A stretch of 64,000 nucleotides of DNA, taken from the NCBI GenBank assembly GCA_030248135.1, contig JASANC010001258.1:62001-126000 (forward strand), in the 5' to 3' direction. How positions within the stretch are numbered: position 1 is the stretch's first letter; each line of letters begins with the position of its first letter. The notes under the pieces were generated by a model, which was not told the DNA's origin, did not search any database, and saw only the letters and a program-made list of their open reading frames with translations. Position numbers and translations under genes: made by a program. The stretch comes from Theristus sp. LFF4_11. Its lineage: Eukaryota; Nematoda; Chromadorea; Monhysterida; Xyalidae. Positions 34,191 to 44,484 of the stretch are shown piece by piece.

Positions 34191-35858
34191 CAGCTGATTG
34201 ATGTATAATTGAAAAACGCGCTTTCATTCGATTTCCGAATCCGGCCGCTTACGGCTAGTCATCATGTTCTTAGTTGGATTTCATGGCAACTGTGCGAATA
34301 TCGGGGCTGCTGCGAAACTGCGGAGATTTTGCTCAAGAAATAATTAGATGGGTAGCTTGGTGAAACGAAACTTGTACTGCTGTTTTAGGATTTCTGCTCC
34401 ACATCCTTCTATTTGATACAGCCTTGTGAACGTTTTTTTGCATTTCTGTCATTGTTCTTTCTTATATTGTTGGCCAACCATTCGAGCAGAATTAATGCAA
34501 GAGTTCTATGATAAATAATGTCGGATGCTAAGGAAGTGTTCGGGTGGATATAGATGGACCACACTGCCGTGAACTCCCAACTCGTGCCAACTGTTGGCAA
34601 GGCTCGTGCGAACTTTTTTGTGAGTTCAACGATGTTTTACGTCTACTATTATGTATGTTCGACTCAGTTCAACTTATTGGCAAGTTCAAAAACTTGTTGC
34701 AGGAAACGTCACTGGGTAGTGTAAGTGAAGTGGTGGTGTGAAATCTACTAATCGCGCTTGGCGCATGTTCAGGCAGCCGTGTGTCATGAATTGATTGCAC
34801 GACAGCGCACGCACCAGCAAATTGTTGCGGTGCTGTTGTTGTTTGCGTGTGCGTCTGGTGAGATGTGCCGTTTTGATTGTTTTGTGATGTTATTGTAAGA
34901 GCACAGGCACAAAACATCAACAACACTAAAACGTTTGACAACGCCACACTCACAGACGGAAGCAACATAGCAGCCACAGAACAAAAAAAATGAAAAGTGT
35001 GCAATAACGACTGACCTGACTGTGTAAGGTATGTGGGTTGCATGTGATGTGTCAGCCGAAAGCAACATGTCTCATATTACATGTTTTACTCGTGTTAAAA
35101 CCCAATCACAGATAACGATTTCAAACCTTAATCACATGCATCTGCCGCACTGATTTGTAATTCTGGTTTTTCTTCGATCTTTTCAAAAAGTGCAACCAAT
35201 TCTTCTGCAACTGGAACGCTGAGCTTTCACTTTCAACGCAGCCCAAAAACAAACAATGGTGTTGTACATGTCATTTTGAGAAATCAGCACTGTGACCAGA
35301 AACAATTGCGAAACTGACAAGACGGATTACAACGTACATGCACCGTGCACATGGTGCGCACGTAACCTTGGTATGATACATTTGCTGCATCTCTGATATG
35401 TACCATACTGATTGGTGATCACAATAATTTGCATCTTTTTTACAGCTTGCATGTTCCGGGTGTGTTTGTGGTGGTGTTGTGTTGTTGTAATAAGATTTAC
35501 TTTTTTTGCACCAAACGTACGCTATTATTCAGACGCTTTTTATTGCTGCCCACTTTTATTGACAAGTTCGAATGTTTGTTGTTTTGAGTTTTTTTATTAT
35601 TGCGAAGTGTGCATATGACAATTCTGCGCAGATACCAATGACACGAATAAGCTGACTCTGGCAATGCGCGTCTAGACGCGACAGAGTGAGAACTGCTCAG
35701 CATTGCTGTTGTTAATAGAAAAAAAACTGGATTCTTGAACGTCAGGTCAGGTCAGTGAGGTGACCAACCTCTGGAAAACCTGTGATCACCAAATCGACCT
35801 TGGTTGTTTTCTGTGAAAAAGAAACACAATCAAGCGTTGGAAGTGTTTTCTCGGCGTC
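34191..35858. other. Intergenic spacer, no gene seen
   Basis: AT-rich with T-runs; short open frames show no conserved motif. It should contain the CABLES 3' UTR and the promoter of the astacin gene. Confidence 0.6.
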
Positions 35859-38800
35859 ATGCTGCTTTTCTATCGGCTGAGCGTTTCAGTCATCTGCTGT
35901 GCAACAGCGGTACGTTTAGAAGCGTTTCTCTTGCGACATTTTGATTTCAGCACGCCGTTTTGATTGAATTCAGTTGGTTGCACAGCACTGCACTCCAAAA
36001 ATGTTTTGCGTTCTTCCGGACAAGAGGCACCAACACTTCTTTAGACATACGTTCAGCCGAATTATCGTTCCTGAGCTATAATTGAATCAACTTAGTCGAC
36101 CATGCAACTTTCTTCGCTAACCAAGCAAACAACTTACGACCGCCCGCAGGCACTCTGCATGCCGGTGATTCAGTACCGGAGCAGTCGGTCGCGCCAGCCG
36201 ATCGTGCTGCAGAACGAACTGCCGCACTATTTCCCGACGGCGTTTTCGACGGAGGCGGACTTTGTACAGCTGCAGAGCATCATGAAGGACATTCAGTTTG
36301 TGGCGGATGACCGCTTCTACACGCCCGAGCACACGGCCAACCAGCCGAGCGCGAATAATCAGGTCGAAGTCGCATCGGTACACACACGCGCGAGTCGGCT
36401 GGCGGCACTGCGACCGCTTTTATTGTTGCATTTCATCGCATGGTGAACGACAGACAGCCCATGATGCTGCGGTAGTCACAACTGTAAAACACGTGCCATT
36501 TGTGCATTCTGACTTTGATTGTGCCATGCTGATTGGCTGCATCATCGCTGATTAACTGAGCTGGTTTGATGTTTTTAGTGAGCGCACTACAAAAGCTGCC
36601 AATCCACCGAGTAAACTGCCAATATGCTTTTGTAGATTCTTACTGTGCAAACAGAATCACTTTTCTCTCGGACACAATCCAGCAGTTCTGAAATGCTGCG
36701 GCGAATCACTGCGGCACGCAGGCCACTGTGCGTGGTGCCGCCAATCGATTTGTGCTCCATTGTCCCGTTTCAGAATCACGACCGACGAGTGAATGACGTG
36801 CTCAACAGACGCACCGTCGCCATCAGCATCGCACAGCCGGGCATTCGCCTCGAGATGGCGCAGTATTTGTTCGAAGGTGCAGCAGTTTTTTTTTGTTACA
36901 AGAAACCATTCAACCAGCAGCTATGATCTTTTATTTTCGTCCCGAGACTCAATGCGCGCATAGATGGGTAAGCAGTCGCATGCACGACGTGGGAATTCAA
37001 AGGTGATAAAGTGATCCGTGTCCCCTCAATAAGGCCGGGTGACTTAGGCTATTCTGAATTGCCACATAAAGATTGAAACTACGGTCTGGCCGAATAAATA
37101 AGGCAGTCCTTGTATTCTCCCTCAAGGCGGGATTAGTCGCAGACTAGGAGTTGTCTATTTTAAGAATGCCAAGATAATTCCCAGTCGTGTGTGCAAGGGA
37201 GAAAGAATGAACAGAATGGCACGAAGAATAAATTAGTTTAAAAAAACACATCAAAGTTGACCTGCAATTGAGTTTTTGAATGGCTTTTTTCTTTCATTCA
37301 AATTTCGCGCGCTCTTTGCACCCTGAAAAAAGCTGCCATGTTTACTCGGCCATTCCGTACCTAGTTTCCTTTCACATACACAACCGCATTGAGTCGCAGG
37401 TCTTGAAGAAAAGATAATAGTTCCTTCCGTCAATCAGAAGCGCAAATGTGAGGAAAAAACATTGCAAATGAAAGAAACAGTGAAGTTGTTCCAGAAAGGG
37501 ACGGAAACGAAATGTTTTGCTGTGCACAGGTGACATCCTGCTGACCCGCCTGCAAGCGCGCCACCTGCTGCGCGGTCTGTCGTCGATTCGTCGACTGAAA
37601 CGCAGCACGCTGGCGCGACTGTCGCTGCATCGCCGCGCGAAACGAAAGATGTACAACGATGAAACGGCACGGTGGCCGTTGCCGATTCGATACAAGATAC
37701 ACCGCTCGCATAGTAACCAACAATATCTTTGTGTTTATCTGTGCTGCTCGCTTTCGTTGCCATAAGCTGCTAGTATTGTAACTAGCTGAGCATGATATTC
37801 AACAGAAAGTAGATTCAGATCGTTTCAACCACCAGAAAAATCAACCGTTCAACGTATCGAGGAGGCGATTGCGTTCTACACGAACAACACGTGCTTGAAA
37901 TTCACGAAAATCGACGACGACAAACCAACGGGCGATTACATTGAATTCTTCGAAGGCTCTGGGCATGTCAAACATTGATTTATATGTTTTCGGAGGTTTG
38001 CAGGAAAGGTTTTCACTTTTTTTACAGCTGGATGTAATTATTATTTTTGCAGCTGCTATTCGATGATTGGCTACTTGGGTGGCCGCCAGGGAGTGTCAAT
38101 AGGCGCGGGTTGCGACAGGGTGTGTTCAGGGAAACTCGCTTTGATTCAGTTACTGACAGTTTCGCTGGAACGCTTGCACTTTCAGCCAGGCGTCATCCAG
38201 CACGAACTGGGCCACACACTCGGCCTCTGGCACGAGCAGTCACGCCCGGACGCCGACTGTTGCATCAAACTGAAACCGCAGAACATCATGCGCACCATGA
38301 TCAGCAACTTTCTGCAGCGGTTGGATCGCTGATTGCGCTTGATTTACTGTGTTGTGTACTTGTGTTTTTAGTTTGTTAGGGTGGAAGTAACGTTGAATAG
38401 GTGAAGATGTTTACAATTGGACATCGAAGTGCATTTTGTACATCGACCGACGGCCAGTGTGTCATTTTTTTGTTCCGTTTTGCTACAATATGCGGCACTT
38501 TGAAGTGTCAAGAAAGTGAGCAAGGAAACGCAGCGTTGCTAGTTTTATCTCTTTGACACCGAACTGCAGTCGACAAACGGAAACCAAAGGCCGCAACTGC
38601 AGCGTTATGTATGGCCTATTTTTTCGAACGTGTCCCACTGAAATGTCGTCATGCGCTGAAAAACATGCGTTTGTCGTTCACAGCAAACCAGACGTTCCGT
38701 TTAGCCGATTTCTTCCCGTAAACAAATGGTCGAATGTCGAATCAGTAGCACACCAAACTGGCATTTTAGTGTCTGTACAACGAGCGTTATTAAAGCAAAT

Positions 38801-41800
38801 GACGTCATTTTAGTGCGGACACGTTTGAATAAATCCACAATACATTTCTCGTCAGCACTTGGGAGGACGTGAACACGTACAACGTGCCGTACGACGTCGG
38901 AAGCGTCATGCACTACGGACCAACGGCGTTCACGAACGACTGGACAAAGTTCACGATTGTCACAAAGGACGAGGAGTACCAGCGAACCATCGGCCAACGC
39001 GAACGCATGTCCTTCTATGATGTGCAAGTCGTCAACCGCGCTTATTGCAAGGGTCCGTTCGAGTTTTTTTTGGTTTTTTTCACTGATGCTGCGCGGTGCG
39101 GATTGATTGGTCAGTGTTTTTTTCTAGACGCTTGCCCTGTGGATCTGCAGTGCCTCTACGGCGGCTACACGGTGCCTTCATCGTGTGATCGATGTGTTTG
39201 CGCACAAGGACTGGATGGGAAACTGTGCGAACACAACGCTGATTCCAGAGGTCAGTTTAGTCAAACGTGCAGCTCAAATTTCCACCTCAGTGGACATTGG
39301 TGGACATGTCAAAAAACGTACTTTAATCAGACAAGTTAATGTGCACGTTCATCAAACTTACAATATTAGGCGCGAAATGCGGTGGCATGCTTGACGCGAA
39401 ACGCCAATGGCAAAACTTTTCGTCGCCTGGATATCCAAGGCCAGGATATGGCCCAGATCAGGAGTGCAATTGGCTGATCAAGGTATTTCATCATCTACCT
39501 TTTCTGAACGAAAATCTGAAACCAATTGCAAACATTTGCCAAAAACAATCAGGCACCGCCTGGGCATCGTGTTGTGCTTGAATTCACCGGGGAGTGGCAG
39601 TTCTTCTGTACGACCACGTGTCTCGATTATGTTGAACTGAAATTATCGAACTTCACCAACACTGGCAAGCGGTAAACAGTCACTTGTGTAGTCACACTCA
39701 GTGTGACAGGTGGATTTTGAATTTTACAATCTATTTTTTTTGAAATTGATGCAGGTTCTGCTGCTATGATCGGCCGCAGCACGATTTTCAGTCAGCCGAA
39801 AGTGAAATGCTCGTCGTCTTCCGTTCAACAATCTCGCGTGATATTGGTTTTCAGGCGCGCTACAAAATGTGTGAGTTTTTGTGCTTTTGAACTGAAGAAT
39901 TATGTCCAGTTTCAAGCAGGAAAACGCTACATAAGATTTTGATGACAGCTGAAGAGCAATATCCGATGCACCCGACAATTCACCCGAGAGAAACGACAAC
40001 ATCGTCAACCACCACAACAACTACAACCACCACAACCACCACTACCACCACAACGACAACGACAACCACAACCACCACTACTACAACTACCACCACAAAG
40101 CGTCCTAGCACACAACCCCCCGCTGGTAATACGCTTGTCAAGTTCAGCTTTACGCTGCCCACCGATCTGACAGCACAGCACCATCGTAAGCTGAAAAATA
40201 TAAACCCCCTATTTTTGATGGTTCGTTCCTCAATCCCTGGTCAATCGGTCTGCTTGTCATTGGTGGTTGGCATGATTTTGGGCCTGTTTTACCTTTTGTT
40301 TTTAGGGACACGGCGAGTTTTATTCAGATGTTGTTGGAAAAGTATGCTTGGTATCTTGCTTTATGATCGACTCTTTGGTTTTGGTGACGACGTGGTCATG
40401 ATAATAAGTTCACTTGTTGCGTGTGGGTTGTGGAAATTGTTCTGAATATCACTGACTAGTTTTTGACGAGTTTTTCTTGCATAGTTCCAACGAGCACACG
40501 CCAGCCAGGCATGCACAACCACTTGAGCCAGTGGGGACAGTGGAGCCTGTGCAGCAAATCGTGCGGCGGCTGCGGCGTTCGAACGAGACATCGCAGTTGC
40601 CTGAATCCGCCGTGCTCGTAAGTGAACATCATTAGAGTATAGTTTACTACTCGTACGCTTTGCAGTCGAACTGTAGATCATAAGCGACGAAACCGCAAAC
40701 AGCGGACTAACCGTTTTTTAATGAACTTACTGATTGCTGCCAATCAGCATGTCAGATTTTTAATTCTAAGTGCGTATGTTTTATCACAGTTCGTCGTAGT
40801 TGATCTAATACGAATTTGCTTGTGAAAAGTGAGGTTTCTGAACAAATGTCAACAAAAAGTGAGGCAAAAATGACAAATGTTACTGAAAATTGAACTGAAA
40901 ATTTTCCAGTGGTGACACTCACCAATTCGTCCGCTGCGGCTTTCTTGTTTGTCCGAACAAAGGCATCTGCACGCGAATAAACTTCTTCGACGAACCGTGC
41001 GGCATGTTTGGCAGTCAAGTGTGCTCAAAGTCTGTGGACAGTTATGGTTTGACAGGACCTTCACAAATGTATTCCATGGTTCCATGACCGTTTTTCACCG
41101 AAACCCACGGTGTGACTGAAAAAGACATGACGATTTTCGGGTTCGCCGATTACAAGAATACAGTTTTATTCGGAAAGCCGATCACCACCGATGCGTTCTC
41201 AGGGTGGTCGAGGTTCACTTCAAGTGTCATCAGGCGAGCTGCTGTCCCCCGTATCAAGAATACGGCGGTCGTTGTGACCTGTCGTACCAGGACGCGAACA
41301 CCTGGGCCGAATGGTCGCACTGGGGCGAATGCGTCGGGCCACGATGCGGCGGCTGTGCGTCGCAGACGCGGAGACGCGTTTGCAACGGCGATCTGTGCAC
41401 GTGCGTTTTTTTGTTGTACGTGCTGAAAGCCGAACATAAAATGGCAAGCTGTTGGTTGCTGGTTGTCGCTCATTGAAGCCACCGCGCAAATGTGTGCGAA
41501 CTTGCAGTCGGCCGGGCGACCACGTGTGCCATGTATGGCCTATTTTATCAAACGTGTCCCACTGAAATGACATCATGTGCCACAAATTACGCGCTTGTCG
41601 TTCACAGCAAACCAGACTATCCGTTTAGCCGATTTCTTCCCGTAAACAAATGGTGAATGTCGAATCATTCACACCAAACTGAAATTTTAGTGCCTGTACT
41701 TTGACAAACGGGCGTTTTTAAATAAAATGACGTCACGTTAGTCAGGACACGTTTGAATAAATCCACAATACATATTTTGTCCGCCTTCAACACTCAGACT

Positions 41801-42144
41801 TGCCCGGACTACGGTGGTCTACTGTAGCGCCGCCAGTGCCAGTAGACCGAATGCACGCATTCACTGCAAATGTATTTATTTTCTTGATAAATAACTCACG
41901 AATTTTTCGTTTCCCGCATTGCGATACGTTCGTGTGCAGGGGCGCATCAACGGAGAAGCAGCGGTGCAACACGCGCGTCTGCGGCACCTGTGACGAACGC
42001 CGACGGACGCTCGACGAATTCTACCGCAACTGCACCAAAACGCAGCCGAGCGAGCACTGCACACAGCACAGTATCTTCTTGGACAGCTCATTCTCGTGTC
42101 CTTGTTGCAATCCGCTCCGAGCACAGAATGGCCACTGTGTGTAG
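35859..42144 (+). CDS. Secreted astacin metalloprotease: prodomain, astacin, EGF, CUB, Thr-linker, two TSP1 (nematode NAS-like)
   Basis: Zinc endopeptidase of the cuticle/hatching type, acting outside the cell. Seventeen exons total exactly 803 codons: 35859-35909, 36150-36362, 36774-36876, 37530-37712, 37806-37962, 38053-38119, 38186-38319, 38856-39052, 39128-39250, 39370-39482, 39553-39671, 39755-39870, 39949-40125, 40485-40617, 40910-41029, 41203-41400, 41940-42144. Residues 1-17 are the signal peptide; the prodomain ends at a furin-like RAKR (158-161). The zinc site is HELGHTLGLWHEQSRPD (from His264); the Met-turn is SVMHYG (Met321, Tyr323). EGF spans about 369-409 and CUB about 411-525 (CGGMLDAKRQWQNFSSPGYP). 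A poly-Thr linker (540-575) precedes a TSP1 repeat (LSQWGQWSLCSKSCGGCG) and a second (WAEWSHWGECVGPRCGGC), then a Cys-rich tail. The exon ending 37962 is followed by GCATGT, so that intron appears GC-AG. The closest known group is nematode NAS subgroup V (DPY-31, NAS-36/37 type). Confidence 0.93.
36926..37415. mobile_element. Element A, copy 2, with nested element B
   Basis: Terminal repeats ATCTTTTATTTTCGTCCCGA, then GACTCAATGCG on the left, and the inverse GCATTGAGTCGCAGGTCTTG, then AAGAAAAGAT on the right. It matches 1-216 inverted, except for the inserted block 37080-37359. It is located in intron 3 of the astacin gene. Confidence 0.85.
37080..37359. mobile_element. Element B, copy 2, inserted in element A
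   Basis: TIRs TACGGTCTGGCCGAATAAAT / inverse of TACGGAATGGCCGAGTAAAC. The interior matches 28055-28323 and 45126-45396. A flanking CTA occurs on both sides of the inserted block, while the copy of A at 1-216 has a single TA at the same place. Confidence 0.9.
38607..38845. mobile_element. TIR MITE in the astacin gene, copy 1
   Basis: ATGTATGGCCTATTTT and AACGTGTCCCACTGAAATG at the left are mirrored at the right by AGTGCGGACACGTTTGAATA and CACAATACAT. It is about 80 percent similar to 41531-41773 in the same orientation. It ends 10 bases before the acceptor of exon 38856-39052. Confidence 0.88.
39995..40098 (+). repeat. Coding ACN microsatellite (poly-Thr linker)
   Basis: Nearly pure ACC/ACA/ACT/ACG codons encode a run of about 30 Thr in the astacin protein, a likely O-glycosylated stalk between CUB and TSP1. 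Confidence 0.85.
41531..41773. mobile_element. TIR MITE in the astacin gene, copy 2
   Basis: Same orientation and structure as 38607-38845, shared blocks being TTGTCGTTCACAGCAAACCA, TTTAGCCGATTTCTTCCCGT and TTGAATAAATCCACAATACA. It lies in the last intron of the gene. Confidence 0.88.
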
Positions 42145-42923
42145 CAGCGCCGGTCTGTCTCAGAATGACCAAAGAGCAACGGTTGTATATTGTTGTCGTT
42201 TCCCACTGCTGTTGTTGTTGCATCACAATTCATTTGAATATCGTCAAACCGCGAATAAAACCATTCCAAGTGATGAAGACTTTTTTGTTGTGTTTTGCAT
42301 ACGGACAACGTTCGATTCGCCACACGAGATTCTATTTTATGGTCATGGTATGCTACGTTCCATCAACCATTTTTTCTCGATTATGTCATTGGTGCCAACC
42401 AGAACAGGCAGTTCTTTTTCCCATGCATTCAGTAACGTACAAAAGAGGCATGTGGAGCAGGATGCAGCACTGTAGAGCACCAGCTGTGTAAATTTATAGA
42501 AACGCGTTTTCTGAAAACCACTGCTGTGCAGGGAACAGGGGATGGTCATAAATATTATGCCAGTATTTTAATGACCAAAAAATAGCTGAGCAGCGAATGA
42601 ACGCTTCCCAGATCCAGGCTCGCGGCCAACTATACTTGCAATGTCACAAAAATGTGAAACACCCGGTAACAGCATTCATACGCAGCTGGTGAACGAATGA
42701 TGGAAGATTGTGTCTCTTGATTCGCTAAACGTTTGGTATTTACTGTATATTCATCTCATTTTTCATATAAAACATCAGTTATACCGGTTCCGAAGTTAAA
42801 ACAGTTTAGTCTGATTATTTCTGTTAGCCTTCAAAACAAGGTATCGTTTTATGATCAACAACTGTAATAATACCATCTTTTGACGTGAAAGTTCTCATGA
42901 ACAGAACAACGCTGCCACAATAA
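42145..42923. other. Intergenic: astacin 3' flank and LAPTM4-like promoter
   Basis: No further coding exon recognised. ATTATGGTCATGG-type and AT-rich sequence only; no repeat family member was identified. Confidence 0.55.
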
Positions 42924-43962
42924 ATGACGTCAAACACCATCCGACCCCAACCAGCGACCAGCGGCAGCAATGGCGGTTATCTCCCGAAGGGTAAATTTGA
43001 TCCAGCTGCTCCGATGTATCGATGTTGTTGTCAGACGTTGCACGTCAAGGTATTCTGGTTTTTTTTCTGTGCTAATTTACCTTAATTGAACAACGTTGAC
43101 CTGAAAACCGGACGCCCTTCAAGATCGGCAGTCTTGTGATCGCGATTGTGGAGGCGATCCTGGCGGTGGCGCGTGTCACGATGATCTTCGGCATGTCTGC
43201 TGGTGGCCTCAGCGTGATGCAGGTGGCGGAGGTGCTGATAACGCTGCTGTGGCTGGCCATCATTCTGTTGCTCCTCTATGGCGTGTACGTCGAGAACGCA
43301 AACTATCTGATGCCGTATTTGATCGTGCAGGTGAGCACACACTCGTAGAAACGCGTCGTTTTTCACCCGATTCGAGCGCACGCCCGGCGGGCTCCTATTG
43401 CAGATCGTCGTCGTCGTGACCATGTTCGTCGGTGCATTCATGGCGTTCGTGTTGCTCGTCACGAACAGCAGCAGCATCAAGGTGCTCATTGGCGACGAGA
43501 CGGCGGGCGCGTTCGACAGCGACAACGTCACTTGCGAACGTGCGTCAGCTTTCCAAAATGTGAACACAGCGGAGTTGGTGCAACAAAGGTGGTCGATTTA
43601 AGGGACATTCATGAATCAGTATTTAGTGACCGCACAGCTGTGAGTCACTAAATACTGCTTCATGAATGCATCCTCCCTTAGTAGTGCAGTGGATTTGACC
43701 AGTTCACCACTTACGCGATCACCAAAAAGCTGGCGCAGTATGCACTTTCGAAAATGCAGGCCGCGCACCAATCCTCGGCGTCTCACTGGTGGTCTACCTG
43801 ATCATGGGCGAGCTTCTAATCTGGTTCTTCTTCGTCGTGCTCGCCTATTATCGCTACTTGCGCGACAAGACGGACGCGCTGAACGAGGCGTACAAGTTGC
43901 CAACGCGAAGCGCGCAAGTTCGCATGCCCCGGATGACTGCGGTGCCGTTGCCGATGCGATGA
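42924..43962 (+). pseudogene. Four-TM LAPTM4-like protein with apparent frameshift in last exon
   Basis: Small membrane protein with a Cys-rich N-terminus (MYRCCCQTLHVK) and hydrophobic helices (IGSLVIAIVEAILAVA; VLITLLWLAIILLLLYGVYV; IVVVVTMFVGAFMAFVLLVT), resembling LAPTM4 and related nematode proteins of endosome/lysosome membranes. Exons: 42924-43049, 43124-43330, 43404-43543, 43690-43962. In the last exon one frame reads GFDQFTTYAITKKLAQYALSKM and then meets a stop. The fourth helix (PILGVSLVVYLIMGELLIWF, FVVLAYYRYLRDK) is in the frame one base back and runs to the stop at 43960-43962. One missing base between about 43720 and 43770 would restore it. It could be an assembly error (there is an A5 run), an unrecognised splice arrangement or a true lesion. 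The typed class reflects the break only; the gene is probably functional. Confidence 0.6.
43607..43667. repeat. Small hairpin element, copy 2 (LAPTM4-like intron)
   Basis: ATTCATGAATCAGTATTTAG and TGAC, a 13-base loop CGCACAGCTGTGA, then GTCACTAAATACTGCTTCAT and GAAT: an almost perfect 24-base-arm hairpin, 22 bases before the acceptor of the last exon. Confidence 0.9.
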
Positions 43963-44484
43963 AATTGGGTGGCCGTTGAAATTTATGAAGAGTAAACTGT
44001 GTCGCTTGTGTGATACAGAGTTGACAGTGCGTGGTTCGTTTATTTTCATGAAATCAGCAATGGTGTTCAACAAATGAGAATGAAATAGAACTGCTGTACA
44101 CTGTTAATGCAGACAAAGAAATGAATAATTGCAACTAAGCCACCTAACAACCTAAAGCACAACAATCAACACTGCATTGATTCCACTGCAATACCAGAGA
44201 TAACAAATCAAACGAGCACCAGGAAAGCAAGCAAAAGCATTCAACACCGCCAATCGAATAACAAAGAAAAACAAAATGACACAAAACGAAAAAAAACAAA
44301 TCACCCGCATAAAAGTAAATGGCATCTTCATCATAAAAATAAAATAACATTAATTGTCTCACCGATAAATCAGCAATGTCAAGTCTTTTTAGTACATCAC
44401 GGTGTTTAAAAAGTGCCAAGTTAAATTTAGTCGATAATTCAAATCGATCGAAGCACCGCCACCGACAGCAAGCCCAATGGTGTG
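43963..44484. other. Spacer between convergent LAPTM4-like and ABHD genes
   Basis: Only the two 3' flanks are expected here. A-rich sequence; no exon or repeat recognised. Confidence 0.6.

Noticed and set aside
43739..43760. A 22-base mini-intron (GTATGC..TGCAG) in the LAPTM4-like gene
   Set aside because: Removing it does not join the two conserved frames, and the length is below normal intron size.
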